DNA of 64,000 nt from Solenopsis invicta. Its lineage: Eukaryota > Arthropoda > Insecta > Hymenoptera > Formicidae. A model generated the notes under the pieces. The model worked only from the letters and a program-made list of their open reading frames with translations. It did no database searches and was not told the DNA's origin. The position numbers and the translations under genes were made by a program. Below, in pieces: positions 25,401 to 36,561 of the stretch. The DNA lies in contig NC_052672.1 in assembly GCF_016802725.1 (NCBI RefSeq), forward strand, positions 14,146,710 to 14,210,709, read 5' to 3'. The number at the start of each line of letters is the position of its first letter. Position 1 is the first letter of the stretch.

Positions 25401-28400
25401 CAAATAAGAAAAGCGCACAAAATAAATTTGTCTCGACATGATATTACTCGATAATGAGGTTTCTTGCAAAATGACTAGTTTAAAAATATATAAATTTCTT
25501 CCTGTCTGTGCCAATCCTAGCTATTTCAAATCACCCTTCCGAATCTTACAGCTCACGCTAGTAATTATGATTCTTTCCGTTCAAATAAATCGCAGATTTA
25601 ATTAACGAAATGACACACGTGTTTTCGCTTATTTGTTTTATATATCGATAATGGAATAATATCAGCATCACAGAAGTCATGCACAGACTACCATAACAAA
25701 GCAGATTTGCAACCTCCATATTACGCAATTTTGTCCGCGTTTGACAATCATCGCGTCACATTGCTTACCCATTAGCATGCATTTAATTATCTCGCAGCGA
25801 AATAAGCGCATCGATCGGAGCTTTCCCCCGCATTAAAATAATATTAAAATTGTTTCACAAGAGAGATGTATTTTCATCGTGCTATTTTCACTCGTGAAAC
25901 TGATTTACAACAGTTAAATCATCGCCGTCATTTAACGACACTGACGTAGTTCACACTTAGGATAATCATTCTTAGCGTCGAGATTCGTGCCGATATTTAT
26001 ACGCCGGCTGACTAACGATGTGCCTCAGAAGTATGTGACAAGAAGATAACAATAATAAGTACGATACGAAACGATTGCACGAGAGACACGTTCTCGAGCA
26101 AAAGTAATAATCCACCGGCCATTCCGAAGAAACTCGAAATGATTGAACAAACATTAAGAAATGACTAAGTATTAACATTTAAATACATGTCGTAAGAGTG
26201 TGATCAATTATTTAAACATAAAACATCAATATTAGCTATGAAAACCATGATTCTATTTGAATCATTAAATTTTACTAGCACGATAAAATTATGCATTTAA
26301 TATTCTTAAATAAAGCCAGGAGTGTTTAACTTTTATCACAAACAAAAACAATTAACTATTTCTCGAGATAAAAGTGGATTTCGACTTTCTTTTTCTTCCC
26401 AAGAGAAAAATTCAGGTTAATTAAGAGATGTAGAATATCGGTTAAGTATAATGTATACTTAACGCGGTAGAAGTGATTAAATATTCGCGATTCATTTGCA
26501 TTAATAAACACGACGGATAGAACAGTTTCTATTAGACCGCGCATATTTAGGTGCCTTGTTTATACCGTACGACGTTATAGATGAAGTAAACAGGTCAATA
26601 TAATGCGCACAAATAATAAATTCATGGCGCTGATTAATTTAGTCCAATCGTCGGTGTATAATCGGCAATTTCAAAATAACGCCACACGTTTATTATCCTG
26701 TAACAACCCACCGGCCTAGCACGATATTAATTAGTAAATGTCTATTTATGCGATAACCCGCAGCTTTGTATATCAAAAACACGATATTTATCTAATATCA
26801 ACGCGTTTTTAATTAATGCAAAAATATATGTCATAATTTTATTCTCAAAGCATTGCAGAAAAGAGCGATGTTCACACTATTAAATAAGCTTAAAAATTTA
26901 CTAACGTTGTTTTAGTTTGATAGTTTCTATTCAATATAAATAATTGATAAACTGATTAGTGGCAAAGCAATAACGCTAAAGAAATTATAGTACAATAATG
27001 TAATCACTGTATTTTTCAACATTACTGCTTTGCCTAATCAATCTATTAATTATTTAAATTAAATCATCTTATTGTTACTAGCAAATCATATTTTAGAGCT
27101 GTCATCTAGCAGCCAAAATGATTATTTAACGAAACTCCTTTGCCAAGACATAAGTATTCATTCAATGGATAATTTGATATTAATTAATGATTGATAAGAT
27201 CCCATTTTCAGCATTGTGATCTTTCTAAGCAATTTTCACGACAATTTTATTACAACCAAAGACATTATTACTTAAACTCAATAATTTCTGAATAAATTAC
27301 TTTGAATTACAACAAAAAAAGTTTATAATTATTTTTTCATATTGTCATGTATAATTTTCAGTAATATTATGTTATCAATAATATCAACCGCAGACGGACT
27401 ATCGTGGGACTCCACGTGCTTTGCGAAAGATTAATCGTTGCGTATCGACATTTTCTACCAAGCGTTTACAGGAATGACGTAATAGCCGATCATTAGTCCA
27501 CGCTTCCGGTATCACATAATCCCTAAAACATCGTCGATCATTCTGCCGGTCGAGAAGGCAGCACAGAGCCTCGAGGGTATCCCATGGTGAAGTACCAAGT
27601 CGTCATTTCCTCGCCCTCTAGTCCGACACGTGCAATTTAGCGGGATATAACGGAATGTCTTGGCGGACGCGTCTCGTTCTTGAGCTCACACATATGTCCG
27701 CATATGCGTCAGACACATATGAGCACATTCGCTTAGCCTTATTTTCGCGTCCATAAAATGCAATTTATTGCGCAAAATTTTGGAGCGGTGAAAACGCTCC
27801 TATCCAACAATTTTTTTCTTATTCATCGTAAAAACTCAGGCATATACGCAAAAACAAGAATAAACGTTTTATAAAAATATTTATAATACAAAGTTCTTAA
27901 TTGTCAATTAAACATCCTTATAAATTCTATATATTAAAAATTAGTTAAAATAAAATCCACTTGTAAAGATTTTATTATTTTCTTATAGAGTTATTAATTT
28001 ACTATGATTTAATAAATTTTTAAAATTAAATTTTGCGACGCATGTTCGTGGACAAGTTAATCCGAAATTCATCGAGGAATCTATAACTGGTAGAATGCAC
28101 GCGATTTCAAACGTATCCTGTGTATATCGAAAGCAGAGCGGAATCTGAGTGATGTGAGCCGATCGTTTAGCGTTTTCCCATAGCGAACGGATCTGACCCG
28201 GGATCGGACCTCGGCTGGTCGGTGGGCCCAAGAAATCGCCGCGGGTAATCACGGTGCTCGTCCTCCGCCCCCGGTACCGTTTCCTCCCCCGCTATCACCC
28301 TTCTTCAGTCGACCTCCACAAACATCGATGGCCTTTGGCCTACGAGAACGCATATCTCATTCTCGCTTCTTTTGACGGTATCACACTTTCGCACTTTCTC

Positions 28401-31400
28401 TCTTGTCGTCTGTTTCTTAAACGAACCTTTTTTTTTCAAACTGTTTCCATTTTTACGATTATCCTAATTACACCTTTGTTTAGAAAATAAAATACAAGAT
28501 ACAAGAATTTAGTGAATCAAAAATAAAAATAATTCTAAACAGATTAAATTTGAATTTTTTACTGTTTTGATTGTTTCAAAATTTTTTAAAAAGTTTATTA
28601 TCACATTAAACGCTTCGGTCTAATATAAAAAAGTATTTGAAAATTGTCCCACAAAGATACAATAAAAGAAATAAAAAATAAACAAAAAATTACAACGTAA
28701 TAAGTATTCATTTAAATAAAAAGTATACCATTTTCACGTCTTCACTGACCGAAATTACAGTGTGAATTTTAATTTACCCGCGGCAATTGTGGCGAAGAAT
28801 GAGAAGGGGTTTGTTCGCCGAGGAAGAGTAAAGTTTCCCTTACAATAACTCGCTTCGATATTCTATAGAAAATTAACTATACCGTATAAAATTTCGCGCA
28901 CGCTTTGAGGTAAAATTCAGCGATTTTCATTTCCCCGTTCTGACAGCGATTCTCTTTCTATCCTCTTATGCCAAAGTATCAGTGGGAAGTCGATAGAAAG
29001 CGAGATCACGAGGAAGAAACAGAAAGAAAAAGGACGAAGGATGAAGAAAGAGAAAGAACGAGAGACTCCATATCTGTATATATGTATACACCTTCGTATC
29101 TACCCCGCGGTGTCTTCTTTTCTCTCTTCCTCGCTAAAGTCAGATCGCCCACAGGCTCCATGAGGCCGTCGTTATTATATGTTATCGCCGTGGAAGGTAT
29201 GGGAACCGGCCTGAGGGGGTACCAGGTACCTTTACCTCGGTATTTCCCCCTCGTTGTGCCATAACGCACAACGACGAGATACACGGGAGAGGAGAGCCGA
29301 TTCTCCCTCTCTCATCGCACCGCGGTCCTCAGAGTCAACCGTACCTTCTTCCATCCGTCCTTTTCCCTATTATGTCTCTCCTTCTTGTTTCCCTTCTTTC
29401 ACCCCGTCCTTTTCCCAGAGCATTCGTCTATTATATGCTAAATTACGACGACCTTCGACGATGCATGCAGAACACGGCACCGCTCACGGCACGTCCGTGA
29501 GCACATGCGAGCAAACGCGTGCGTGAAGCTGATTGACACGGATTCCTTAAGTGTGATTCGTTCACGGGGTCGTGACATTATTAACCCCACACTACAAACA
29601 ACAGGATGTTGAGCAACCCACAAATTTTCGAATTTTCACACATCAATCTTTTACATACAACTTTACAAAAGAAGTTAATTTCTAATATTACCAAAGAAAT
29701 ATAAGAAATTCATCGTTTTTCATCATTGAAATGTTAGAATAATAAATGTTAGAAAATTTAGTAAAAAATCAATATTAACGAAGTAAAATAGTATTATGAA
29801 ATATTTGAGACAAAACAATTTCTTACTATCAAATTGATATGAGGACTAAATCAGAATGTTTCAGAAAACCGCAAATGAGAATAGATGTAATTTTTGTATG
29901 TAAAATTTTCCTCAAAAACGCACAATGTGTTTTTTATATCGTGTCTAATATGAAAACTCTTAATTAACTTTATCTTACTGAATTAAATTTATCTCGCTAT
30001 TTAAAAGGATAAGAATTATAATCCCCTTCCTTACTAGCGTCTTTCTTTTTTAACAATTTCATTGTTTTAATTTATAGCGAGATTAAATGCGTAACAAAAC
30101 GTTGCATTATTCTTATTATCTTCGAGATGTAATTATCAAGTCCGGAAGGGGTAACAGTAGCACAAAGATATGAAACAAGAAGATTAGCCGCAGCCTACTT
30201 TGAACGATGCTGCGTGCGTAAACATGTTGTGAAACGCGCTCGAAAATGTCACGGGCACTTTCTAAAGAAGCCGGAAAAAGTGATACGGTGCACGGACTTG
30301 CTGCTACAAGACGCATACACACACACATACGCGTGTATATCTGCATATCTGCTAAAGTAGATTTCATGCGCGTATCTTAGCCAAGTCTTCGCGATCCTAC
30401 TATTCTGTCCTCATTGGATCTATGAAGTTGGCACATTCTGTTAATATGGAAAAAATACATAGAGTTTTAGTGGCACTTTTTATAATTCTTAAGTTCCTTA
30501 TAAAAATAACAAAGTTCTGCAGTTTTTACTCCCCCCCCCCTAAAAAAAATGAAAATAAAAATGTGCTAATTTCATGAATCTAGCACACTTCCTCTAAAGT
30601 AAAAAAAAACAATATATATTAGTATATTTGACAAAAGTTCCAGTTAGTATTATCCGAGTTCTATCGCTGATTGCAATTTCAAAACAAAATTCACACAATT
30701 ATCTTTTTTACACTAAAGTATTAAAAAAGTATTAAACATACCACGACACTTGGAAAAAAACGTGTCGTGTTTCCTATTTATCGCAGTTCCAGTAACAATT
30801 CTTGCCAGTTCTGAAATCTATGCTACACAATCATTTTTAAAAAAAGTTGTAGCAAATGCATATTTTAAAACAATTTTTTAATACAAACCAGCATATTATC
30901 TCGTATTAGGCAGTACAACACTTGAATAAAAAGTCTCGTGCTATCTAATATAAAAACATTTAACATTATAATTCAATATTAAAATATTGAACGGCATATT
31001 TTGTTAAAATCCGATAAAATCCGGTGTAGTCCGACAATCCGTGAAATCCATGAAATTTACGAAGTCCGATAAAATCCGGCAAAATTCGATGAAATTCGAT
31101 AAGGTCCAGCGTAATTCATAAAGTCTGTAAAGTCCGGTAAACTCCAATGAAGTTCGATACAATCCAACATAATCCGATAAAGTCTAGTGTAGTCCATAAA
31201 GTTTGGTGAAATCTAATAAAGTCCGACGAAGTCCATGACAGTCTGTAGAATGTGATGAAATCTTGAAGTCAGAATTCTGGTGCACATTTATTTTTTGAGT
31301 AATTATCGCTTCGACTTAAATGCTAAAATGTATCTTAAAAACTAAATACTAGAAAGTAAAAATGCTGGAAAGTAAAATCTTGAAAAGTAAAAATGCTGAA

Positions 31401-34400
31401 AAGTAAAAATGCTGAAAAGAAAAATGCTGAAAAGTAAAAATGCTGAAAAGTAAAAGCGCTGAAAAGTTCAGCGTGGGTCATCGGTAACCACACAGTACAA
31501 TACGTTTTAATTTAACAAATTAATATTTACAGTTCAAGTACCAGTAAAAGATTTGATGTTTTATGTTAAAAAGTACTTATAAGTATATTTCAAATCTTGC
31601 AAGTAATTGTTTGTAAGATTCAAAACTAACTAGTCAGGATCGATTACCTCGCAAGTACACTTTATAAAATATTATTTCTCATAAGTTTGATGAAGTCCAG
31701 CATAGTCTATGAAGTCGGACTGATGAAATCCGAAGTAGTCCGATGAAGTCCACGACAATCTGACAAAGTCCAATAAAATCTATGACAATCCGTGTAATCT
31801 GGTGAAGTCCAATAAAGTCTTGAAGTCAGAAATCTTGAAATCTTGTTCAGTGTATACCTATTTTTCCATGGTCCATAAAGTGCGTGAAGTCCGATAAAAT
31901 TCAATAATCTGAGGAAGTCCGACGTAGTTCGTTGAAGTCCATGACAATCCGTGTAGTCTGGTGAAGTCTTGAAGTCTTGTAATTCGGTACACTTATTTTC
32001 CCCGTAGACTATGAAGTGCGTAAAATACGTTGAAATTCAATAAAGTACGATAAAGTACATGATAGTCTGACGAAGTCCATGACATCTTAAAGCCAAAAGT
32101 CCTAAAGCCGGAAGTCCTACAACCGAAAGTCCTAAAGCCAAAAGTCCTATTTGTCCATGGTCCATAAAGTGCGTAAAGTCCGATAAAATTCAATAATCTG
32201 ATAAAATCCGACGTAGTTCGTTGAAGTCCATGACAGTCCGAGTAGTCTGGTGAAATCTTGAAGTCTTGTAGTTCGGTACACTTATTTTCCCCATGGACTA
32301 TAAAGTGCGTAAAGTACGTTGAAATTCAATAAAGTACAATAAAGTACATGATAGTCTGACGAAGTCCATGACATCTTGAAGCCAAAAAACTTGAAACCGG
32401 AAGTCCTAAAGCCAAAAGTCCTGAAGCCGGAAGTTCTGAAGCCGGAAGTCTTAAAGCCAAAAGTCTCGAAATCGGAAGTCTTGAAACAGAAAGTTCTGAA
32501 GCCGGAAGTCTTAAAGCCAAAAGTCTCGAAATCGGAAGTCTTGAAACAGAAAGTTCTGAAACCGGAAGTCCTAAAGCCGGAAGTCCTGAAGCCGGAAGTC
32601 CTGAAGCCGGAAGTCCTGAAGCCGAATGTCCTAAAGCCGAAAGTCCTGAAGCTGAGAGTCCTAAAGCCGAAAGTCCTGAAGCCGAAAGTCCTGAAGCCGG
32701 AAGTCTTAAAGCCAGAAGTCTTAAAGCAGGAAGTTTCGAAGCTAAAAGTCTTGAAGTCAGAAATCCTGAAGTCAAAAGTCTTGAAGTCCGGTATATACCT
32801 ATTTTTCCATGGTCCATAAAGTGCGTAAAGTCCGGTAAAATTCAATAATCTGATGAAGTCCGACGTAGTTCGTTGAAGTCCATGACAATCCGTGTAGTCT
32901 GGTGAAATCTTGAAGTCTTATAGTTCGGTACACTTATTTTCCCCGTGGACGATGAAGTGCGTAAAATACGTTGAAATTCGATAAAGTACGATAAAGTACA
33001 TGATAGTCTGACGAAGTTCATGACATCTTGAAGCCAAAAGTCCTAAAACCGAAAGTCCTAAAGCTGAAAGTCCTGAAGCCGGAAGTCTTAAAGCCGAAAG
33101 TCCTGAAGCCGGAAATTTTAAAGCCAGAAGTCTTAAAGCAGGAAATTTTGAAACTAAAAGTCTTGAAGTCAGAAATCCTGAAGTCAAAAGTCTTGAAGTC
33201 GGAAGTCTTGAAGTCCGGTGTACACCTATTTTTCCAGTGGTCCATAAAGTGCGTGAAGTCCGGTCAAATCCAATAAAATCCGATGAAGTCCGACGTAATT
33301 CGATTAAGTCCATGACAGTTCGTGTGGTCTATGACAGTCCACGTAATCTGGTGAAATCCATATAGTGAAGTCTTAAAGTCAAGTCTTGAAACCAGAAGTT
33401 TTGAAACCAGAAATTTTGAAACCAGAAGTCTTCAAGCCAGAAATCTTGAAGCCAGAAGTCTTGAAGTCTAGTGTATACCTATTTTCCCAGTGGTGCACTT
33501 GGACAAAAAGTGTCGTGTTGCCTACTCGTATTTATAGCAGTGTCTAAGTGTAGTGGTTCATATATTAAAAAAAGTATTTTTTTTAATGCAATCACCAGAA
33601 CCATTTTTAAAAATAATTATGTAGCATAGAATTCTGCCAGAACTAGCGCGAATTGTAACTGAAACTGCAATAAGGCAGTACAACACTTTCTGTCAAGTGT
33701 CGTAGTATGTTTAATATTTTAGTACAAAAAAAATGTTAATCATGTAAATTATATTTTGAAATTGCAGTCATCAGCAAAACTTTGATAGTACTAACTGGAA
33801 CTCTTGTCAAATGTACTAATATTTGTTTTCTTGTACTTTAAAGGATATCGTGCTAAATTCGCGAAATTAGCACATTTTTTTTTTAATAAAAATTGCAAAA
33901 CTTTTCGTTATTTTTATAAGGAATTCCGAAATTATAAAAAATGCCACTAGAATTCTAAGTATTTTTTTCATATTAACAGAACGTCGGGTCAACTTCACAG
34001 ATCCGTCCTCATTCGCGTATAACAATTCCCGATATAGTCCTTCTGTACATTTCTTTCCTATTTTCGTTGCTTTTTTTAAATATTTTTTTAATTAAACTAA
34101 ATTAAACTAAATTCTTCCGATAAATAATCTGTTAATAGATTTTATTAATGATTGAATTTCTTTCGGATTGAAAATGTCATTTTTGCCATACAACTTTATA
34201 GATACCTCGTACTATAACTTACTGTGTCTAAACTTAATTTAGTCAGTGCGTTGAGTCGGAATTTAGTAAATGCACAGCTGTTTGTACATAACTATCAATC
34301 GCGAAAACAACACGCAGCTACCTGAAGCGATTTCGGCAGGTGACCTAAGTGTCAGCACCTGCCTTCACAACAGCTCAACTGATAGTTGATAGAAAATGTA

Positions 34401-36032
34401 ATTTCCACGTCGTTACGTTAAATATGCGATCCGTGTACATCGAATTCTAAATTTTAACTTCAGATTAATAATTTCATTTTTTTATTAATCTCAATTAGGA
34501 TTACATATATACATCAATCACGTAACGGTTTCGAAATTGAAGTCTCATGAATCAAACGCGATAACACTTTCTCGAGTATTTCCTCACATGCACTTTCAAG
34601 CCAATCGTCACACACACATGATGTTTGTAAGTTATAAAAGTTGTAACTTTCACATATGACAATTTTATTAAAAAACAAAAAAAAAACAATCTTGTGATTT
34701 TTTTTCCAGATACCCGGAATCCAGGCTAGCAAAATTGTTTAACGGCAGTATCCCCATCGTTCTGGACTCGTTAAAACAACACTACTTCATCGATAGAGAC
34801 GGCGGCATGTTCCGGCACATATTGAATTTTATGCGAAATTCTCGACTGTTGATACCCGACAATTTTTCCGACCTAGATTTACTGCTGGAGGAAGCACGAT
34901 ACTTCGATATTGCGCGTAAATTACTTTAATTTTATTTCTTATATTCCTTTTCAATTTTAATACCCTGTAATTGAATCGTTTACATGCAGTGAGAACGATA
35001 TGGAAACGGGATTTCATACCAGTCGCGTAATAAAACGAGGATGATCGGTTCGAAGTGTGCCTTTCGTTATTAATATAAAGCGCAATGTAACGATATATCA
35101 TTTCTCTTCTAAATCTTTTGACCGACTTCCGAACCGCCTTTCATATGCACTGCTCAGCTCAGTAATAAAGTAGTAATGATTTCTGTAGTTGTTTACTTGA
35201 TTACACGAGTAATGCAGAACTACAAAAGGACAGAAATAATGAAAATTATTCCCTCGGGACACTGATCAATATATACATACCGTTTAAAAATAAAATTTTA
35301 CACGCAAAATTTTTTTCCAGCACTTTTATAATTAATCAAATCCATTTATGACCAAAATGAAACTGTACTATCAATAGAAACGAAATCTCGCGAGTTTCCA
35401 CGACCTAGTTATGAATCTATTGCAAAATATATTATTACAAGCTCACAAACTCATCATTAAAACAAGATTATTTTCCTCTTCGCGTAAAAACATTCTCCTT
35501 GAAAATAACGCATCTTTACTCTCTTTCAGCCATGTGCAGGCAATTAGAACAGATGAAGAAGGAACGCATAAAGAACGGTTCAACAACGACAATGACCACT
35601 ACATCGCCGAGTCCCCCGCCCTCGGGTCAACTCGGCGGTCGCGGTACCGCCTGCACCACCGCGCCCTGCAACCGCGATTCCGAGAAGATGCGCGGTAACG
35701 ACAGCAATTGCAGCTACGAGTGCGTGGCATTGCACGTGAGCCCGGATCTGGGCGAGCGGGTGATGCTATCGGGTGGACGGGCGCTGCTGGACGAGGTGTT
35801 TCCGGAAACGACGCAGGCAGTGATCGATGCGCGATCCGGCGTTGCCTGGCACCAGCAGGATGCCCGTCACGTCATCAGGTTTCCACTGAACGGTTACTGC
35901 AAACTGAACTCCGTTCAAGCGATCACCAGACTGCTGAACGCCGGCTTCCGGGTGGTCGCGAGCAACGGCGGCGGCGTCGAGGGCCAACAGTTTTCGGAGT
36001 ACCTGTTCGTCAGGCAGGCCGTCAACACTTGA
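22377..36032 (+). CDS. twz: KCTD1/KCTD15-type BTB protein (tiwaz homologue), whole coding span
   Basis: Coding exons 22377-22405, 22971-23174, 34710-34915 and 35530-36032 join in phase to 313 codons plus TGA. Residues 1-55 are a Ser/Pro/Thr-rich tail. Residues 59-155 form the BTB/POZ tetramerisation-type domain (APVHIDVGG, FNGSIPIVLDSLKQHYFIDR, LLEEARYFDIAP). A Ser/Thr/Gly linker follows. Residues 211-306 form the conserved C-terminal domain (VSPDLGERV, DEVFPET, RFPLNGYCKLNSVQ, SNGGGVEGQQFSEY). KCTD1 and KCTD15 are known to repress AP-2 transcription factors; Drosophila Twz acts with TfAP-2 in feeding and behaviour, so a nuclear co-regulator role is inferred. The vertebrate C-terminal sumoylation-type IKQEP motif is absent; the protein ends ..VRQAVNT. 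The start is the first ATG of the open frame. An AATAAA follows the stop by about 520 bases. Confidence 0.9.
22971..23174 (+). CDS. twz: KCTD gene, exon with Ser/Pro tail and start of BTB
   Basis: A polypyrimidine tract and CAG precede 22971, and the donor GTAAGA starts at 23175. It encodes residues 10-78: a Ser/Pro/Thr-rich low-complexity segment, then APVHIDVGGTIYTSSLETLT, the first strand-helix unit of the BTB fold. The final Lys codon is split AA/A across an 11.5 kb intron. Confidence 0.92.
23175..30406 (+). other. Left part of the large KCTD intron
   Basis: No coding exon is recognised. The DNA is AT-rich. GC-richer blocks at about 27390-27700, 28090-28400 and 28770-29560 could be intronic regulatory elements. 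Pieces around 29000-29500 give open frames on both strands from purine-rich DNA and are not supported as genes. Confidence 0.5.
30407..30415. repeat. Target-site duplication, left copy
   Basis: GTCCTCATT immediately precedes the element end GGATCTATGAAG. The identical nonamer follows the other end at 34005-34013. A 9-bp duplication is typical of Mutator-like and Foldback elements. Confidence 0.85.
30416..30960. repeat. Left inverted arm of the Foldback-like element
   Basis: It pairs with the reverse complement of 33480-34004 at moderate identity (roughly 70-80 percent by eye) with small gaps. It contains a run of ten C at 30531-30540 where the right arm has an A/T run, so the arms have diverged independently. 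Confidence 0.75.
31010..33480. repeat. Higher-order minisatellite inside the Foldback-like element
   Basis: Built from degenerate units around AAGTCCGATGAAGTCC and, at about 32380-32790, 33030-33215 and 33370-33470, from a 15-bp unit close to AAGTCCTGAAGCCGG. A longer block starting TGGTCCATAAAGTGCG recurs near 31869, 32158, 32810 and 33239, so periods are about 289, 652 and 429 bases; the 15-bp arrays between blocks account for the differences. Because 15 is a multiple of three and the unit lacks stops in several frames, frames of 131-187 codons stay open on both strands. They encode pentapeptide repeats such as KPEVL (plus) and FRTSG or GLPAS (minus) and are not considered genes. Confidence 0.85.
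31365..31468. repeat. 16-bp tandem repeat within the element
   Basis: About six units of AAAAGTAAAAATGCTG, differing by single changes. The sub-array is distinct from the GAAGTCC-type units around it. Confidence 0.85.
33480..34004. repeat. Right inverted arm of the Foldback-like element
   Basis: The reverse complement matches the left arm from its tip (GGATCTGTGAAG) to the edge of the tandem array. Both arms contain internal GTGTCGTG/CACGACAC-type words that suggest a nested substructure. Confidence 0.75.
34005..34013. repeat. Target-site duplication, right copy
   Basis: GTCCTCATT, identical to 30407-30415, directly follows the right end of the element. Confidence 0.85.
34014..34709 (+). 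other. Right remainder of the large KCTD intron
   Basis: AT-rich intron sequence of about 700 bases leading to a T-rich tract and the CCAG acceptor at 34706-34709. No other feature is supported. Confidence 0.6.
34710..34915 (+). CDS. twz: KCTD gene, central BTB exon
   Basis: It encodes residues 78-146, beginning YPESRLAKLFNGSIPIVLDS and ending LLLEEARYFDIA. This is the most conserved part of the BTB domain in KCTD1/15. The donor GTAAAT begins at 34916 after the first base of a Pro codon. Reading on gives RKLL and a stop, so the splice is needed for a full protein. Confidence 0.95.
35530..36032 (+). CDS. twz: KCTD gene, last coding exon
   Basis: The acceptor TTTCAG ends at 35529. The exon completes Pro147 and continues MCRQLEQMKKER, matching the end of the BTB domain, then a Ser/Thr/Pro/Gly linker (about residues 163-206) and the KCTD1/15 C-terminal domain. 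The stop TGA is at 36030-36032. The exon is much more GC-rich than its flanks. Confidence 0.95.
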
Positions 36033-36555
36033 CGGAGCACGGCGCATCAGCGCAAAACGATCTCCAAGTCGATCCGTTGCCTGCAGCGTGACCACGACTT
36101 TGAGTGAGTGCAACTGTCAACCAGGAGAACACCTCAAGACTGCATCGCGGATAATTTGGTTATTCTGACAAAACAAAACGGGGCATCTTGGTACAAGAAG
36201 ACTGGCAATCGCAACTGTAGTTTGACGCCGAAATACTTATATCAATACGAAGATCTCGTAACGTGCATTAAAGTCTCTTGATACTTGCGTTAGGTATCTT
36301 GAATCACGAAGAAGTGAATAAGTGAATAAGAGAGTGCAAATCAGTTTTGCAATTTACGTTGATTTATGTTCGCTATAAAAATCAACTTTATCAAACAGCA
36401 ACGATCTCATTTGTATGCACACGTAAGTTGCAATAAGAATTATTTGCATGTATTACATTTCTGACATTATAATCTGATACGAAGGTATTTAATCGACCTT
36501 ATTTTAATCATAACATGATCGTAAAGTCATTAAAGTCATTAGTACGTAAATCTCA

Positions 36556-36561
36556 AATAAA
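36556..36561 (+). terminator. Candidate polyadenylation signal of the KCTD gene
   Basis: First canonical AATAAA after the stop codon, 524 bases downstream. A second lies at about 36597. The choice between them cannot be made from sequence. Confidence 0.35.

Larger units (their letters stand above)
30416..34004. mobile_element. Foldback/Mutator-like transposon with long inverted arms and internal minisatellite
   Basis: The element is 3589 bases, flanked by a perfect 9-bp duplication, and sits in the third KCTD intron. Its ends are GGATCTATGAAGTTG and, reverse-complemented from the right, GGATCTGTGAAGTTG. The arms (about 30416-30960 and 33480-34004) are diverged reverse complements along their full length, sharing blocks such as TCTGTTAATATG, CCTTATAAAAATAAC, GTTCCAGTTAGTA and GGCAGTACAACACTT. 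Between them lie about 2.5 kb of degenerate tandem repeats. No transposase is encoded, so it is non-autonomous. Drosophila Foldback elements are known to combine long inverted repeats, internal tandem repeats and 9-bp duplications; the assignment rests on that structure, not on a database match. Confidence 0.8.

Noticed and set aside
31000..33480. CRISPR-like array
   Set aside because: The units are adjacent, degenerate and without unique spacers, and the context is an insect intron inside a transposon.
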